Positions 33,702-44,160 of a stretch of DNA of 64,000 bases are shown piece by piece; the first letter of the stretch is position 1, and the number at the start of each line of letters is the position of its first letter. This stretch comes from Diplolepis rosae. Taxonomy: Eukaryota; Arthropoda; Insecta; Hymenoptera; Diplolepididae. The notes under the pieces are model-generated. The model saw only the letters and a program-made list of their open reading frames with translations. It did no database searches and was not told the origin of the DNA. The translations under genes were made by a program, and so were the position numbers. The stretch lies in assembly GCA_030998225.1 (NCBI GenBank), contig JAPYXD010000713.1, forward strand, positions 1,178,001 to 1,242,000, given 5' to 3'.

Positions 33702-34286
33702 CCCTAGCGAACTGGCTGAACGATAGCTTTACGCTGTAGCGTAACATTATCGTAAATTTATCGTAAAGTAGCATTATAACTCATGAATGAGGCAAAATAA
33801 ACATTCAAAATGTTTTTATCCTTATTCTACGTTGAAAATAACGTTAGCTGGTAATTGAGATATGCAATAATTTTATTTGTTTACGCTAAAAATTAAAAAA
33901 ATATAATACCTGTCATTGAAGGCAGTACAGTGGTTCATCACTTTCCATGTCTTCACCGTCAGGATTGACTATTTGTTAGAGTGAGATGAAAGTATAGTTG
34001 CGTCTCACTCCAACCAGTGGTCAACTTTAACGGAGAAGTTCCACAAAAGGTGAACCATTGCACTGCCTTCAATGACAGGTATTATATTTTTTTAATTTTT
34101 AGCGTAAATAAATAAAATTATTGCATATTTCAATTACCAATTAACGTTATTTTTAACGTAGAATAAGGATAAAAACATTTTGAATATTTATTTTGCCTCA
34201 TTCATGAGTTATAATGCTACTTTACGATAACTTTACGATAATGTTACGCTACAGCGTAAAGCTATCGTTCAGCTAGTTCGCTAGGG
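33702..34286. repeat. 585-bp foldback MITE with CCCTAGCGAACTGGCTGAAC ends, copy 1
   Basis: Arms of about 260 bp: CCCTAGCGAACTGGCTGAAC at the left, GTTCAGCTAGTTCGCTAGGG at the right. Internal partners include CATTATAACTCATGAATGAG with CTCATTCATGAGTTATAATG. The centre lies near 33980-34000. A second copy is at 55050-56202, and a left-arm fragment lies in 22355-22566. Confidence 0.9.
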
Positions 34287-36320
34287 TATCTTAATAAAAT
34301 ATGCTAGATGCATTTGGAAAAAAGAAATACCGTGGTTGACGATATCATTGCCGGAAATATCGCTACCGAAAAAATGTCAGTTTAACACGTAGTCTTATGA
34401 GTGCTTATGGGATTCCCACGAAGTAGTATAAGGAGACCCCACTCGCGGAAAATTTGAACGCGTGGATTCGGATTTAGTTAATTTGCATCGCTTGTAGCGC
34501 CTCTTACAGGGAAATGTCAAACTCTTGAATTTTCACAATATGGCTGTCGTGTTGTCTATTGCACGAAAACAGATGAACAAAAACAGTGGCACCGTTATAG
34601 TTAAAATTATTTTAAAAGTACACTGCAGTTCTTTTATATGAAATATAATATAATATACAATATAGATGTGTTTACTAAGTAAAGTATAGTTTATGTTATT
34701 TACATTTTGCCCTTTTCTGAATTTTGTAGATTATGTCACCTGTCAACGCGAAGATGGAAAGCAAACCCTTTTGTTTCTTCAAGTATCTACATTAAAGTTA
34801 CTTGCATTAAAGAGTTTGAAAATCTTCTAAGAGAGGTTGATGAGTATTCCAGGCCTACCCGACTCTGTATAGTAGAAATGGCCGATGATTGAGCTTAGGG
34901 AGGGCAGAGAGGGCGGTATATTAGTTATAAAAGTGGTGGTAGGTGGCGCCAGATCTTTGCCGGTGAGGGACGAAGAGAGGAAAGGGTATTGCTCTGTCAC
35001 ATTAGCACGCATAAGTGTGGTTATGCTTTAGTTGTGCTTGCATGTTACTTGTCTCTGATTATTATATTTGCAAATAAGTAACAAAATGTATTTATGCTAA
35101 CGTTTGTATACATTGATGGTTTAAATGTGTGGAATGAAATTTTAAATTGAATATAAATTAAATAATTAATGCAAAATCTAGTCAATATTAAATAGAAAAT
35201 ACGTAAAAATTATTACAGATATTTTTTCATATTTTCTGTGTGATTTTTCCAGAATCTCGCATCAATTTTTCAATTTATTGTCGATTAAAAATTTTATTCA
35301 CATTTTCAAAAAGCAACTTATAAAAAAGGTACCCATATATGAAATTTAGAAACTATGTATATAGGAGTCTTTTATATAAGTTGCTTTTTGAGAATGTGAA
35401 TAAAATTTGTAATCGACAATAAATTGAAAAATTGATGCGAGGTCCTGGAAATATCACACAGAAAATATTAAAAATATCTGTAACAATTTTCACGTTTTTT
35501 CTATTTTATATTGCCTAGATTTTGCATTACTTCTTTAATTTATATTAAATTGAAAATTTTATTTCACACATTTAAACCATCAATGTATATATGCATGCGA
35601 ACTAATGCATGTGCACAAAGTCTTAGTTGCAAAAGTGGTAGTAGGTGGCGTGGAATTCCGCCATTTCTATTACACACAGTCGGGTAGGCCTAGAGTATCC
35701 GTAATTTTTGTTGCAGCTATAGATTATTCGGAAATATTATAATAAGAAATGCAATCATATAATAACTGCAAAAAAAAATTGGAAATCAAATTTTTTTTTA
35801 AATTAACAAATACCAGAGAAAATTTATTTGTAGAAAAAAATATTGATATTGATTTTTCGTGTAATTGCATGAAGTCACATTAAATTAAATTAAACAAACG
35901 AATTATACGAGTAATTTAGCGGCCATAATAGTCGTTGTTTCTGGAGTGAAATGCGGCCGGCAGGATCGTACTTTCGGCTAGGAGATCAAGAAAAAATAGT
36001 TGCAATAGCACAAAAATTAAATACAGATCAATGTACTTCACATTATAGACTTATAAAATAATTAAACATACTGACCCTGCTAGGGCAAAAAAAGTGACGT
36101 TTCTCCAGTCTGTCTTCTTTTTTCTTCTTTCCAACATAGCGCGTGGATGCGCAACCATCAATAAAATAATAGACCATATTATCTTGCACACACTTTTTTA
36201 TTAATATATTTAAAACTTCTCGCACGTGTATTGCATAGGAGTGGGGTCTCCTTATACTACTTCGTGGGGATTCCTCATCAAAATCGGCGAAACTCCGGAA
36301 CAAAATCACAAGTCCCCATA
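34287..36320. other. inverted-repeat region around a foldback element
   Basis: ACGAAGTAGTATAAGGAGAC (34421-34440 area) recurs in inverse orientation at about 36245-36272 (GTCTCCTTATACTACTTCGT). It seems that a larger palindromic repeat was split by the foldback at 34850-35693. No gene is supported; the minus-strand frame 36043-36309 runs through the repeat. Confidence 0.5.
34850..35693. repeat. about 0.85-kb foldback element
   Basis: The ends AGGCCTACCCGACTCTG and CAGTCGGGTAGGCCT are inverted. The arms continue for some 400 bp (TTTTTCAATTTATTGTCGAT with ATCGACAATAAATTGAAAAA near the tip). The loop is about 35330-35370. It is an extended hairpin with no coding capacity. Confidence 0.8.
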
Positions 36321-38845
36321 AATCAAATATATAATAGTACTTTCGATTTCGAGGAATCTATTAGTATTATAAAAACAAAGGGTTGACGACTTCAATCAAG
36401 AGAAAATTGCGAGAAAAGTACAGAATATAAAAAACCGCCTCGCGGTGAAACTAATAAATTTTTACTATCGCTTTTTTCTGGGGACATTTCCGCAATATCT
36501 TACCCTTCTACTCAGATGTAACTATAATACATATGATTATTAAAAAAATAAGTAGCAATGAACATTCATGTAACACGTAGTCGCCACGGTGCCCCTCACT
36601 TCTTACGACACCAAATGCCGAAGCCACCTTAAGACAAAACGAGAATTTTCATTAGACTTGTTTTTAAATTAAACATGAACTACAGTTATTTCAAGCTGAA
36701 AATAAACGTACTTAAAAATGATTTATAAAATTGAGGAGAATATTCTATTGTCAATTGTAACTAATTTTATAAAAGAACTCGAGGTGATCTTTGTTACGGG
36801 CGGTCCAAAGTGTGCAATATTTTTTTGGAAAAAGTTTTTATTAGTATACAAAATCTAATTTATGAAATATCAATTGCTTTAAAAGTGAATGAACTGCACA
36901 CTTTTGAACGTTCGTAACCTGATTGCATTCCAGTGGCTAATGCAATTCAGCATTTTTGGTCATGCGAGCTGGCCTTGAGACGTAGAGTAATTCATATTCT
37001 AGTTATTTAAATACATTTAAATTAAACTTTTAAAAGTTTGAATAAAACTCTTAAAAGTTTGAATAAATCTTTTAAAAATAAGACTATTTCCCCCTTTTGT
37101 TTTTCAGATGCATTATTGTTTTATAAACTAGATTAATTGATAGCGAGAGTGCATAGGCACTCAATCGCTATGATCTAAAAAAGTATGAAATAAGAGAAAA
37201 GCGAAGAATGAGTGTAAAGTGAGAGCGATAATATAAAAACTAGGATGAGCGGAGAAAGAATAGAATAGGAAAAAGAATGAGCAATATCAGACTCGCGATA
37301 GAATGAACGAATAGAAGAGGAAAAAGAGAACGAAGGGGAGAGAGAGAGATATCCAGCACACGTACACCCATGTACTTTTTGTCGCCACAGCTTTCTGCCG
37401 TTTGTCAATTCCTCCTTTCGTTCGCCTATGCACATGCCTAATATACTGGTCGCTTTTAGAAAATCTTGATGCGCTCTGCTGTGCACTGCGAGGCTAGCAT
37501 TCATCTCATAATTGCATCTCCTCCTCATACACCTATCCTTGCTCAAATGCTTTAGCCAGCTGATCTCCCGCCACAAAAGCCACCTGCTTTTTGTAACTAA
37601 AACATTTCCTTTCTCACGATAGATGTAGAAAGAGGGGAAAAATAATTGCATTCTAAAAATCAGCAAATGGCGCAATAACCACATCAGCATTTGTGCAAAT
37701 TCCTAAATCCTCCCTGCCATTATTACCTCTGTCCAATCATTAATTCCTTAATCATCAAAAAACCCTACCATGCTCACCTCGCGATGAACTAGTAAAACGG
37801 ATCAAGGCAAAATCAAATTTGCAGTCTTCTAAGTGTCTTGACCGGGTTCAGACCTCAGAATAGTAAAGAAATATAATTTTCTTTCATCGTGCCCGTCCAC
37901 GGTTCGGAACAATCGCGTCTTATCACCTGACCAGTTGATTTAATTCGTAAAATATCTGGGTTAGGGCTTCAAATTGGGGATCTCGTTTGGGCGGACGTAA
38001 AAGATAGAAGTCTTCATCTGAACGGAAGCAGTAGAACAAAATAATAAACTATATTTTTAACATAGTTTATTAATCTTCGGCGGGCTAATTTAAAGCCCAA
38101 AATTTATTGGAAAGAACGGCAAAAAGAAAGTGGCGAAACGGTATTTTTGTGCGCGTGTTGTGCGCGACCGACCAATAAGACTCAAGTTGTGTTTTGAGCA
38201 ACAATAGGAAACCTCTCCGACCAGTCTAGGACGAATAAGGAGCCCAGGGGTAAACCTCTCTCTCTCTCCCTCCTAGTACTGGTAGAATTAAGTAAAACTG
38301 AATGTAAGGTATCGTTCCAATTATATATGTATTTATGTACCCCATTTTACTTACACCTGTGTGGAAAAATAAAATATAGGATTGGGAATTTTTGAGCTTA
38401 TCCTTTCATTCAGTTTTATTTTCAACAAAAAAGGTTTTCTTGTGCAAAGGGTATAGCCTCCTCAGTCAGAGGAGAGGGTAAATACGATCCCAGATTAAAA
38501 ACAAATTTTGGTTTATTTAATTTATAATTTCTTAAATTGAAATTTGGCAGTTTGGAGCCTCAAGCGGACGTGTAATCGAATTTAATATTTTTATTATAAT
38601 AAATTTAATTATTCGTACGTAACAATCTTTCGAAATAAATATTTCACAATTTTCATTGTTTATTTAACAATTGTTTTTAGCGTTTAATGTTTTTCTCTTT
38701 CTCTTTAAGTAAAAGTTGCAACTATAATTTAATCCTAATGCTGTAGGACTTATTTTATTCTTTAAAGGATTTCCTGCAAATTTGTATGATTATTAATTTA
38801 TACAGAGGAAAAGATTTATTTAAAATGACTTCAAATTAATTAGTT
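36321..38845. other. unassigned DNA
   Basis: No gene was recognised. It includes a purine-rich GA-type stretch (about 37180-37350) that creates a spurious minus-strand frame. A segment at about 37850-38640 begins TGTCTTGACC and ends CGTACGTAACA; it could be an old LTR fragment, but I find no target duplication to prove it. Confidence 0.4.
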
Positions 38846-38943
38846 GAGTTTGAAATTTTTGTCACTGCCTACATTATCGGACATTCACTAGTCGTGTATC
38901 AGATAGGATACGTTGTCGACAGGTGTCCTCGTAGACAATTTCA
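38846..38943. repeat. 103-bp MITE, copy 2, left part (split by Gypsy-B)
   Basis: Reverse-orientation copy of 2150-2252. It is cut four bases before its end, at GACAATTTCA. The missing terminal bases (TTCAAACTC) reappear at 54633-54641, directly after the Gypsy-B 3' LTR. TTCA is present on both sides and is the Gypsy-B target duplication. Confidence 0.9.
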
Positions 38944-38957
38944 TGTAGGGTTCTGCT
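38944..38957 (+). repeat. Gypsy-B 5' LTR, first 14 bases
   Basis: TGTAGGGTTCTGCT matches the start of the 3' LTR at 54326. Homology stops here and resumes at 42467, so the LTR is interrupted and roughly 125 of its bases are missing. Confidence 0.75.
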
Positions 38958-39103
38958 CACGGGAGTGAAGCCTCCATGTTAACATGTGGAAACAAAACCC
39001 TCCCCCTCCGTAAATCCCGCGCTCAGAGGTGGCCTCTGTCAACAACTGGCGGAGCAAGAAAACAATAGGGCGGGCTTTTTGAATTTAATTAAATTCGTAA
39101 TAG

Positions 39104-39333
39104 AGCAATTCCATGTTGAGAGATTTGAAGAATTTCCACTATTGTCGCCACTTTTGATAAAAAGTACTCGTATCTGTGTTTTAGATGTTGAAAAAAAATA
39201 TTATATAATCATTTTTTAATTTATTAGGAATTATTGTAAGGCACTTCTTTTAACACCTAAAAGTAAACAAGAACTTTTATCATAAGTGGTGAAAATATAT
39301 AAAATTCTTTGGATCTCTTAACATGGAATTGCT
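39104..39333. repeat. 230-bp MITE
   Basis: Inverted ends AGCAATTCCATGTTGAGAGA and TCTCTTAACATGGAATTGCT, plus partners CACTTTTGATAAAAAGT and ACTTTTATCATAAGTG further in. No coding capacity. Confidence 0.75.
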
Positions 39334-39559
39334 TAATATTAAAGTAATTATAAGCAAGAAAATTATTATGAACGAAAAAAAAAGCAATACACATTTTTCT
39401 TTAATTTTGAGTGTAACTTTTTATTGCAAATATATGTATATATAACATGAATGAATAAAAAGGTAATAATTATAATGTAAAGAAAAAGTACTTTTTTCTG
39501 AACTGAAAACTATTACTTCAAATTGGAGAACAATAATATTATTTAACAAATTTAAAAAC

Positions 39560-40110
39560 ATACTTAAAATTCAATTTGAATTTGTAACATTGAAGAACGC
39601 GAAGTTTATAAAATCGATATATTAGAGAACAATTGTGACGGACGATGCAAACTGCATCCCAACTTTTAAATTTCTTTAAAGACGACTTTTTTAAAAACAA
39701 CATATGCTGTCTTCTTATCAATCTTATAATCAGTCTTACAATTAGTTTTTGGTCGAACACCTGAGAACATATTTAAAGATTCAATTCAATTGAAATTAAA
39801 ATTTATATTGGAGAACAATACTTATGGACGATGCAAACTTACATCCCAAGTTTTAAAGACTACTTTTTTAGAAACAACATTTGCAGTCTTACAATCAATC
39901 TTATAATCAGTCTTACAATTAGTTTTTGGTCGAACACCTAAGAACATATTTAAAGATTCAATTCAATTGAAATTCGTAACACTAAAGAACGCGAAATGTA
40001 TAAAATTTATATTGGAGAACAATACTTATGGACGATGCAAACTTACATCCCAAGTTTTAAAGACTACTTTTTAGAAACAACATTTGCAGTCTTACAATCA
40101 GTTTTTCGTC
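39560..40110. repeat. tandem repeat, unit about 180-200 bp, about three copies
   Basis: Landmarks recur in order: GGACGATGCAAACT(T)(A)CATCCCAA, then AAACAACAT(T/A)TGC(A/T)GTCTT, then CAGTCTTACAATTAGTTTTT. The last appears at 39728 and 39907, giving a 179-base period there. The first copy is the most diverged. Confidence 0.8.
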
Positions 40111-40859
40111 GAACAAATTCGACACTTCACTCAGTTTTAATTATTATAATTTCACTTAAAAAATAAGCATTGACGGTTCAGAAAAGTTTGAATCTTTGCT
40201 TTTTTAATATTTGTCTCTCTCTTTTCAAGCAATAAAAATTATTTATACACTCTCAAGCACTGAAAATTATTTATTCAAAAGAAATGAAAATTTCCGAATC
40301 AAAGTTCAACAAAATAACAAAAACATTAGAAGAAAGAATGTTTTTTTGTAGCTTTTATACTACAGCTGAATTATATACTGTTGAATTTTGGAAGCGGCAC
40401 ACGTGAAGGTGACTATGTCCTCTCTTTGGATTTGCTACTATAGACTTTCGAGGACATTGTACAGAAAATTTATCAAAATTGATAATTAAAACTGTTTTTC
40501 AATTTGAGGTTATGCCTATTAGGGCTCGAATCTCCAAAATAAACAAAAATTCGCGGTTCTCACCATAAACTATGCTCTATATAATTAGAAAAGTAACTAA
40601 TTAATTTTTAACTAAAAAACTAAATTTTTAAAAACACTTACCAGCACTATTTGACTTTGATCCAATGGATACAATCCATAATCTTTTTATGGACGAGGAA
40701 CATGTAGGAGGTTCTACTTCAAACTCACTGCGCTCACCGCGCTCACTGCTACCATACTAGCGGCTATAATATTACCAGTAATCTCAAACTCGACGGACCT
40801 AAATTCTCTAGAAAGGTCCCTAGGCACTTGCCTCCAGGTCCAGAGCGCTGAGGACCGAT

Positions 40860-41078
40860 GTGGTGACTGACGTGGACTCGGCCGAGCTCAGGGAGCTCAG
40901 GGATGACCTGGCTCGCGCAGATGTCCCGCCGGTGGACATCCCTCTGGAAGAGGTCGCGATGGTGGATGATCCACTGGATGAGCCGTTCTCCCGAAGTGAA
41001 TTTGATTCTGCATTGTGGGCATGCCGGGTCAAGTCTGCACCTGGTCTTGATGGAATCTCATACGAGATTCTAGACTGA
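40860..41078 (+). pseudogene. RT N-terminal fragment of the non-LTR element
   Basis: The frame contains SEFDSALWACRVKSAPGLDG-ISYEIL, the conserved block just upstream of RT motif 1 in non-LTR elements (APGxDGI). A stop follows, and the fingers/palm region with FADD is absent, so the RT is non-functional by internal deletion. Confidence 0.7.
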
Positions 41079-41089
41079 ACGGTTCGTCA

Positions 41090-42004
41090 TTGGTCTGCGC
41101 CTTTCGGGGGTTGGGAGGTCTCTTGGATACGACTGCCCGGTCTGTAAGGCCGAGTTACTTTGATTGGCCCTGGAGGTCCGTTGCTGTGTCCATCTCGGTG
41201 GACCCTGTGTCCGGCCATGACTTTAGGGGCTCGGATGATCCGGACCGGGAGTGCATGGGGTATCTGGCAAGGCAATGTCCGGGATTTGACGTCATCTTCA
41301 CGGATGGTGCGGTGGATGAGGCTGGTGGCCGTGTGGGGTGTGGCTTCTATGTATAGGGTGATAACTTCAGATATGGCCTATCATTACAGCCATTCACATC
41401 GGCACTGTCTGCGGAGCTTTATGCCATATTCAGGGCGGTCCATTATGCCGGACGATCGGCTATGAGTAGCCTGGTGATTCTGACGGACTCGCTGAGGGCG
41501 CTCACCCTCCTTAGGGACTGTATGGCTGCATCGGTCAAGAATTACCTTGTGTTTAAAATCGCCCACCTTGTAGCGGGCTTGTTGGATCTGGGCAGGGCCG
41601 TGAGATTTGTGTGGGTGCCGGGTCACGTTGGAATTATCGAGAATGAGGTGGCAGATGGGGTCGCGAGGGCCGCTGGGGGCTTACCCTATTGTATTCAGTA
41701 TAGTCTGCCCTATTGCGACCTCCTAGACCCCATTGGTCGAGACTTTGAGGCGTGGGCGAGACTGCTGTGGCCTTATGTCAGGACTGGGTTTTCCTGTGGG
41801 GCTCCTTTGCGGGACCTGTCTTATGTCCTGCACGACTGCCCCCAACTGGAAGAGTTCAGGCCTGGCTACTATGCATTTCTGTCGGGGCGCTTCCCCGATC
41901 GCAAGCCGGAGGGGATTCCCATAGAGGATTTGGTGTTTGACCCCGGGCCTGGGGTTGTGGGAGCGCTGGCTGGACATCTGGGGCGCTGTGACCGCGTGCT
42001 GTAG
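41090..42004 (+). pseudogene. RNase H domain and C-terminus of the non-LTR element
   Basis: Four acidic RNase H positions are visible: D in VIFTDGAVDEAGG, E in LSAELYAIF, D in ILTDSLRAL and D in WVPGHVGIIENEVADGVA. The frame is the same before and after a single TAG at 41354-41356. After RNase H comes SYVLHDCPQLEEFRPGY, the short C-terminal module that often follows RNase H in these elements. The frame ends at 42004. About 460 bases of 3' UTR follow (GAACTGAACTGAACTGAAC near 42298). Confidence 0.8.
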
Positions 42005-42466
42005 CTGTGGGGACGCGGTTCTCTCGGCGCGATCCTGGCATTCATTCCTTCTCGCCTGTTTTCCTGGAGGACTGGAGATTACTGCTTCGGGTCGTGCTGG
42101 AGAATGGATGGACACTGACTGATTCGCTGATACATTGGGATGTGCGTGTCTGTTCTAGCCTGACCTTGCATCGCTGCATGGGACGAGACGACCTGCCTGG
42201 ACCTACCTGGAAGAAGATCTTACCAAGCGGGACCTGCACTTAACTGTGCAGTGCTCAGTGGATTGGAAGTGGCCGAGTCGTCACACGGATGGCTGAACTG
42301 AACTGAACTGAACTTGGACTACGAAATGTTGAAATCGGATACAAAGTACTTTAATTAATTGATTGTTCGCAATTGGAGAGTAAATTTGAGCCGATAAGGC
42401 TCCACGTGTTTGTTCTGGCCATTTGTTCTCTGAACAAGAAGCCAATAAGAGAAGAAGAAGAAGAAG

Positions 42467-42657
42467 TAACGGTCTGAGAAAAAGTAAGCATCCTTCTCAA
42501 GTACTGAGTACAAGCAATGTACTCATTTAAATAAAGATCTGTTTTTATAAGTTACTCAATGGAATGTATTGATTTTTATTAACCATGATAGTCTGAGCGA
42601 GTGTCGTAGGTCACTCAATATTTTGGAGTCACTATCCATCTATCAAATGTACCTACA
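42467..42657 (+). repeat. Gypsy-B 5' LTR, remaining 3' part
   Basis: 191 bases from TAACGGTCTGAG to ATGTACCTACA, nearly identical to the last part of the 3' LTR. Confidence 0.9.
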
Positions 42658-42659
42658 AT

Positions 42660-42677
42660 TGGTGACCCCGACGTGAT
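42660..42677 (+). other. Gypsy-B primer-binding site (tRNA-Trp)
   Basis: TGGTGACCCCGACGTGAT begins two bases after the LTR. Its complement ends CACGTCGGGGTCACCA, the 3' end of animal tRNA-Trp. Confidence 0.85.
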
Positions 42678-43911
42678 ACAGTCGGTTTTGTGGCATGATG
42701 GCTTTTTAATCTGAGGTTTATTGAACCTCTATCATCAAAATTTCATCGTTTGAAGGATGTTCCTGAGACCAACTGGCTTTTCTTATCCTTTGTGGCCATT
42801 ACTTATCGCCCTAGGATGAATGATTTTTTTTGGAGCAGAAAATGAAAAGACGCTGTCAACTGTTTTTGGCGGGAAATGCCTGAACAAAGTTATGCTAACC
42901 AGCAGCCTGCAATGATCCAGCGGTTCTTCACCACAATCTTTTCTGGAATTTTTTCTTAAATATACAAACTGTAAGTTTTTACTCCAAAAATATTTCTACA
43001 AATTAAAAATTTCCTCTTCTCCTGAAATGTTTTATACTACGAACTTCTATTATATTCATGTAAAATTCATTATGTGTATTCTTTTTGTTTTTCTTCTGAA
43101 ATGTAATTTTCTAAATTTTGTTTGTTTGATTATGCGAAATTGAATTTTAATATGTAAATTTTATTTAAATTTATTCCGTTGGGTGTTGTAGCGTTTTTCA
43201 AATTTCTATATTCGGTGATTTGTTTATATGACATTTCCGCGTCTCTATTGTCGTGCAATGTTTAGATCATTTGTTATGAATCCTTCTCGAGTGCAACGTC
43301 TTGTTTCGTTTACATATTAACTATTCTTGCGGCGAAATTAGTAAGATTTTAAAATAACCTCGAAATTAAAACTGAATGTTATGTGCGTGATTTTAGGAGA
43401 GTCGTATCTCTGTATTTCGCTTTATTTTACGGGAGCTGCGTCTTTTCTCTTTTTGCGAATAGTCAATAACTATACTGGCTAATAATTTAAATTTTATTAA
43501 GTTCAATTTCAAACTACTCTAAAAATTTCCGCTAACAATTTGTTTTTAAGCTGCTCGCTTGATTTTAAAGCAACTTTTATATTACAATTTCAATGCTTAA
43601 GCATTATATATATGATTTTAATTGTTTACACGCATTAGTTTTAATGTATTCGTAATTACAGTTCATTGCCTTATATGAATTTGATTTATAATATTTTCAG
43701 AATTCGCCGTTTTCCATGTGTATGAAAATTTTTACATTTTATAATTTTAAATTTTTTCAATGATTGTTGATCATGAGGTTTGTCGATGTCTTGGCGAGGA
43801 TTGCAGCTAGGTTTCGTGTAGGTTTCTTGGTTTGGTGTGCGAGTGCTTGATAGCTATTTTTCGGGAAACTAATAATTTTTCGTTTTATACAATTTATGCT
43901 TTTTACATTGC
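42678..43911 (+). other. Gypsy-B leader
   Basis: AT-rich untranslated region of about 1.2 kb before the gag fragment. No domain is recognised. Confidence 0.5.
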
Positions 43912-44160
43912 TTGCTCTCGGAATCGCATTTTGGATATTTTATAATTATTATCGATATCTTTCAGACTCTGATCGTGCAAGATAATAGTGACCAGGTGGA
44001 TCGTGGGCAGGCGGAACTTCCCGGAATTCTTGAGCGGCTCGCCGGTCACGTGGATTCTTACCGTGTCCCAAAGATTCCTAAGTTTTTCCGTGAAGACCCG
44101 CAATGTTGGTTTTTCCAGGTTGAAGCTTCTTTTGCGGATGCTCCAGCCCTGTCCGACTAA
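43912..44160 (+). pseudogene. Gypsy-B Gag, N-terminal fragment
   Basis: The last 50 residues include VPKIPKFFREDPQCWFFQVE and ASFADA, the conserved opening of Gag in this Gypsy group (pattern P-x-F-x-x-x-DP-x-x-WF-x-QVE). The frame ends at 44160, where unrelated sequence begins. The true start is uncertain, because no ATG immediately before the conserved block stands out. Confidence 0.7.

Larger units (their letters stand above)
38958..40799. other. material inserted in the 5' LTR of Gypsy-B, left part
   Basis: It contains a MITE (39104-39333) and tandem repeats (39560-40110), otherwise AT-rich DNA. No gene is recognised. How it arrived is unclear: there is no target duplication linking it to the non-LTR element that follows. 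Confidence 0.45.
40800..42466 (+). mobile_element. truncated non-LTR retrotransposon with RNase H and a GAA tail
   Basis: It has the N-terminal edge of RT, then jumps directly to an RNase H domain and a C-terminal module. It ends in a GAA-repeat tail (about 42449-42466), after which Gypsy-B LTR sequence resumes at TAACGGTCTGAG. The sequence is much richer in G and C than its surroundings. RNase H in a non-LTR element points to the I/LOA-type group. Confidence 0.75.

Noticed and set aside
37175..37690. 171-codon minus-strand frame
   Set aside because: The C-terminal half is Ser/Leu/Phe low complexity from a purine-rich tract; no homology recognised.
37850..38640. solo LTR
   Set aside because: TG and CA ends can be picked, but no target duplication and no second copy in the window.
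39560..40110. CRISPR-like array
   Set aside because: Units of about 180-200 bp without short regular repeats and spacers, in an animal genome; it is a minisatellite.
41384..42239. minus-strand frames over the RNase H region
   Set aside because: Shadow frames of GC-rich coding sequence on the plus strand.
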